Below, piece after piece: positions 61,646-64,000 of a stretch of DNA of 64,000 nt. Each line of letters begins with the position of its first letter. The stretch's first letter is position 1. The translations under genes were made by a program, and so were the position numbers. Under the pieces are notes generated by a model. It saw only the letters and a list, made by a program, of their open reading frames with translations. It did not search any database and had not been told where the DNA came from. The DNA comes from Dryocola sp032051265 (lineage in GTDB: Bacteria > Pseudomonadota > Gammaproteobacteria > Enterobacterales > Enterobacteriaceae). The stretch covers positions 310,001 to 374,000 of the forward strand of contig DAMBYU010000002.1 in the NCBI GenBank assembly GCA_032051265.1, in the 5' to 3' direction.

Positions 61646-62935
61646 TTATGCCACATTGTTTTTGACGATAAAGGCGTAACACAGCGCTCCTGTGAAGGTG
61701 ACGCAGGCGGCAATAATTAAAGCCAGATCAAAGGATCCGGTGGTGTCCACCACCCAACCCGTTACGACAGGGGCAAAAGAAGCGAAGACAAAACTGCCGA
61801 AGTTCTGAATCGATGCTACCGACGCGACCTTAGCTTCCGATACCATCACCTGCACTAATCCCCAGGCAGAGGTGCCGGCAAAATGGACGCAGAATAACGC
61901 CATTGAAATGAAGGCGACCGCTGCCGCAGGGGTTGTCGACTGGACGACGAGTAACGTACCTAAGGCAGAGAGCACAAGCCCCGTCACGATGGCCGTTTTA
62001 CGTGTTTTTGCCAGATCGAAACCACGTTTTGCGCACGCGTCCAGCACAAAACCGTTACACCACATCCCCAGAGCGGCCGCCAGGAAAGGGATTGCCGCAA
62101 CCCATCCTGTTTTCGCAAGGCTTAGACCTTGCTGGGCTTGCAGATAGGAAGGCAGCCACGCGATATATAACCAACCGGTATAATTCACGCCAGAAAAACC
62201 CAGAATCATTCCCCAGACGGTACGGCGCTTAAATAAGGCTCCCCACTCTTTCAGACTCAGTTGAGGCCGCAGAACAGAAGACGTCACCAGGTATGCCTGT
62301 TCCTCCTTCTGCAACGCAAATTTGTCACGATTACGATACCAGACGTACCAGCACACCCCGACGAGAATGCCCGCAAGGCCGATGACCACAAACATCGTGC
62401 GCCAGCCCCAGGCAATCTGCATCAACACTAACGCGGGCGGCGCAATGGCTTGCCCCAGCACCGTCGAAGAATTAAAAATACCTAACGCCTTACCGCGTTC
62501 TTTCGCCACGTACCAGTCGGTAATGGATTTTACCCCGGCGGGCATGAACGGCGCTTCACCGATACCTAACCCGATACGCAATAAAATAAAATGGCTAAAG
62601 GAATTAACGATGCCGGTCAGCGCCTGCATCAACGACCACAGGATCAGGCCGCCCCCTAATACCAGGCGTGAACCAAAGCGATCGATTAACAGGCCTGATG
62701 GAAGTTGTGCAAAGCCGTAAGAGAGCGAGAAAGCCGAAAGCAAAACCCCTAACTCCGTTGCCGATAACCCAAGCTCGCCGCGAATGGCCTCGCTGGCAAC
62801 GCTCAGGGAGGATCTGTCTAAGAAATTTACAATGCCTGCGATAAATAACAGCGTCAGCGTGACGAGCTGAATTTTACGTATGCGCGCGGGTTTTTGCGAG
62901 GGGATCGAAGCAGTAAGTGAATCGCCTGTTTCCAT
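61646..62935 (-). CDS. MFS transporter, anion:cation symporter (ACS, hexuronate/hexonate) type
   Basis: The 429 residues have twelve predicted helices. NFLDRSSLSVASEAIRGELG after the first helix and GFAQLPSGLLIDRFGSRLVL are characteristic of the ACS group that includes ExuT, GudP and DgoT. It starts at an ATG after AAAGGAAATCTAC. It is upstream of, and co-oriented with, the rspA operon but has its own terminator. Its promoter shares about 50 bp of layout with that of rspA, so it is likely co-regulated and imports a sugar acid. Confidence 0.9.
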   Translation of the reverse strand: METGDSLTASIPSQKPARIRKIQLVTLTLLFIAGIVNFLDRSSLSVASEAIRGELGLSATELGVLLSAFSLSYGFAQLPSGLLIDRFGSRLVLGGGLILWSLMQALTGIVNSFSHFILLRIGLGIGEAPFMPAGVKSITDWYVAKERGKALGIFNSSTVLGQAIAPPALVLMQIAWGWRTMFVVIGLAGILVGVCWYVWYRNRDKFALQKEEQAYLVTSSVLRPQLSLKEWGALFKRRTVWGMILGFSGVNYTGWLYIAWLPSYLQAQQGLSLAKTGWVAAIPFLAAALGMWCNGFVLDACAKRGFDLAKTRKTAIVTGLVLSALGTLLVVQSTTPAAAVAFISMALFCVHFAGTSAWGLVQVMVSEAKVASVASIQNFGSFVFASFAPVVTGWVVDTTGSFDLALIIAACVTFTGALCYAFIVKNNVA

Positions 62936-63034
62936 GTAGATTTCCTTTGCATATTAAGCGTTAATCAATGAAGGCAACCTTTGCTTAAGCCATTACTATT
63001 TATCAGGTTTATTTGGTAAACATGATCTAACCAA

Positions 63035-63080
63035 ACTACCATACAAGGTATATTTAGCCGTTTTATTGGCCTTAGTCACA
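63035..63080 (-). promoter_or_regulatory. Promoter of the ACS-type transporter, matching the rspA promoter
   Basis: On the minus strand TGTGACTA (63080 side) is followed by TAAATATACCTTGTATGGTA, then GT. Compared with rspA the core differs by one inserted C (TATACCTTG against TATACTTG). The motif ends about 100 bases before the start codon. Confidence 0.6.
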
Positions 63081-63127
63081 TTTTTCATTAGATTATTTTA
63101 CAAATACGCAATACAGGCGAAGTGAAA

Positions 63128-63454
63128 TTACGACCGGCCCCATCCGGCAACAATGATCAGCATGCCGCAAAACGCGACGGCGGCGCCAAGCCAGTCATAG
63201 AGGCTCAGCTTGACGCCATCTACAATGCGCAGCCAAAGCAGCGCGGTGACAACATACACCCCGCCGTATGCCGCATAGACCCGGCCGCTGGCGGCCGGGT
63301 GAAGCGTCAAAAGCCAGACGAAAATCGCCAGCGAGCATGCCGCTGGCAGCAGCAGTAACGGCGAGCCGCTCCGTTTGAGCCAAAGCCAGGGCAGGAAACA
63401 GCCGATTATTTCAGCAAGGGCGGTCGCAAAAAACAGCAAGGTTGTTTTGATCAT
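63128..63454 (-). CDS. ynfA: YnfA, UPF0060 small membrane transporter (SMR-like)
   Basis: The 108 residues have four transmembrane helices and match E. coli YnfA throughout (MIKTTLLFFATALAEIIGCF, HPAASGRVYAAYGGVYV). It resembles small-multidrug-resistance proteins, with Glu15 in the first helix in the expected place. Shigella YnfA has been reported to give low-level drug efflux. The rspA-ynfA-ynfB order is as in E. coli. It is divergent from ynfB. Confidence 0.95.
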   Translation of the reverse strand: MIKTTLLFFATALAEIIGCFLPWLWLKRSGSPLLLLPAACSLAIFVWLLTLHPAASGRVYAAYGGVYVVTALLWLRIVDGVKLSLYDWLGAAVAFCGMLIIVAGWGRS

Positions 63455-63565
63455 ATTGAACTATATCTGGGATAATAGTGGCTAACAGGCGCACTCAATG
63501 GCGCACCCGCTTCACGATGGTAATATTAAAGTTGAAGTCGTGCTTCACCCTAAAAGGAAACTGTA

Positions 63566-63916
63566 ATGAACACAATCTTTCGTAAACGTCTTACGCAGGC
63601 TCTTTTGCCTCTGGCGTTACTGCTGAGCGCGTTCGCTTTGACCCAGCCGGCGCATGCTGAAACAAACAAGCTGATTATCGAGTCCGGCGACAACGCGCAA
63701 ACTCGTCAGCATGCCGCGATGGAAAAAGAGCAATGGAATGACACGCGTTCTCTGCGTCAGAAAGTGAATAAGCGCGTCGAAAAAGAGTGGGACAAAGATG
63801 ATGTCGCTTTCGATGCCCGCGATAACTGTCAGCAAAGCGCCAACCTTAACGCCTACTGGGAGCCAAATACCCTGCGCTGCCTGGATCGCCGTACCGGACG
63901 CATGGTAGCCCCGTAA
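63566..63916 (+). CDS. ynfB: YnfB, UPF0482/DUF1283 exported protein
   Basis: The 116 residues have a signal peptide ending QPAHA and a mature part (ETNKLIIESGDNAQTRQHAA, then MEKEQWNDTR) nearly the same as E. coli YnfB. It is highly charged and helical, with two cysteines (DNCQQ, LRCLDRR) that could form a disulfide in the periplasm. The function is unknown. The ribosome site AAAGGAAACTGTA is clear. Confidence 0.93.
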   Translation: MNTIFRKRLTQALLPLALLLSAFALTQPAHAETNKLIIESGDNAQTRQHAAMEKEQWNDTRSLRQKVNKRVEKEWDKDDVAFDARDNCQQSANLNAYWEPNTLRCLDRRTGRMVAP

Positions 63917-63932
63917 TCTTTGCAGTAGCCCG

Positions 63933-63959
63933 ATAAGGCTTCTCCGGCAGAAGCCTTAT
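63933..63959 (+). terminator. ynfB terminator / attenuator before speG
   Basis: ATAAGGCTTCT and AGAAGCCTTAT form an 11-bp stem around CCGGC, followed by TTT and then CCCC. The following gene starts only 21 bases later, so partial read-through is possible. Confidence 0.7.
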
Positions 63960-63979
63960 TTACCCCGAAAGGATTTCGC

Positions 63980-64000
63980 ATGAGTAACAAACTCAACATA
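63980..64000 (+). CDS. speG: Start of a gene cut by the window edge, probably speG
   Basis: Seven codons (MSNKLNI) follow a good ribosome site (GAAAGGATTTCGC). In E. coli the gene after ynfB is speG, spermidine N-acetyltransferase. The few residues cannot confirm it, so the name rests on synteny. Confidence 0.45.

Noticed and set aside
1..64000. CRISPR arrays, tRNA/rRNA genes, insertion sequences, prophage or att sites
   Set aside because: No regularly spaced repeats, tRNA-like cloverleaf, transposase, integrase or phage gene was found on reading the window.

Overview
This is a chromosomal segment of an enteric bacterium (Enterobacteriaceae). Proteins and local gene orders match Escherichia coli closely: psp/sap, fabI-yciW-rnb-gmr, rlhA-sutR-ydcO, hrpA-azoR, mgtS, and ydfI-ydfJ-rspB-rspA-ynfA-ynfB-speG. 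These blocks sit in a different overall order from E. coli. A DSF synthase gene (rpfF) lies beside the gmr/rpfR homologue, an arrangement described in Cronobacter and relatives, so an Enterobacter/Cronobacter-like genus is likelier than Escherichia. I do not name a species. I saw no rRNA, tRNA, IS element, prophage or CRISPR array.

Layout. 0-2.3 kb: phage-shock operon pspABC with a sigma-54 promoter, divergent from pspF. 2.3-7.7 kb: the tightly overlapping sapABCDF peptide ABC transporter. 7.8-12 kb: fabI, yciW and rnb. 12.3-15.2 kb: rpfR and rpfF, a fatty-acid quorum-sensing pair arranged tail to tail. 15.4-21.3 kb: rlhA, sutR/ydcO with shared operators, and an AraC regulator facing an EamA exporter. 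21.3-26.6 kb: a DUF3313 lipoprotein, then a beta-glucoside PTS locus (IIB, GH4, IIC) under an unusual RpiR regulator with repeated HTH domains. 26.6-31.1 kb: DppA-like binding protein, PepT-like peptidase, O-methyltransferase and SDR.

31.2-38.9 kb: hrpA, azoR, tam, an unknown membrane protein, and a PACE efflux pump with a divergent LysR gene. 39-46.1 kb: ydiH, a phytase-like secreted protein behind a near-perfect PhoB promoter, and two FliA-promoter chemoreceptors (one is Trg) flanking a coiled-coil/lipoprotein pair. 46.3-51.4 kb: YdeP-type molybdoprotein and a Gcd-like PQQ dehydrogenase. 51.5-54.5 kb: rhodanese/FtrA pair, the PhoP-controlled mgtS with a probable mgrR sRNA, an RcnB-like protein and a tiny His-rich lipoprotein. 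54.6-63 kb: a hexonate catabolic operon (rspA, MHS transporter, rspB, ydfJ, ydfI) plus a third transporter behind a matching promoter. The window ends with ynfA, ynfB and the first codons of probable speG.

Much of the window is stress, envelope and signalling biology: membrane damage (psp), peptide resistance (sap), quorum sensing and c-di-GMP (rpf), low magnesium (mgtS/mgrR), low phosphate (Pho box) and motility (FliA). The least ordinary items are the RpfF/RpfR pair, the multi-HTH RpiR regulator, the coiled-coil/lipoprotein pair between chemoreceptors, the His-rich lipoprotein, and the Gcd-like enzyme that lacks the glucose-site histidine.
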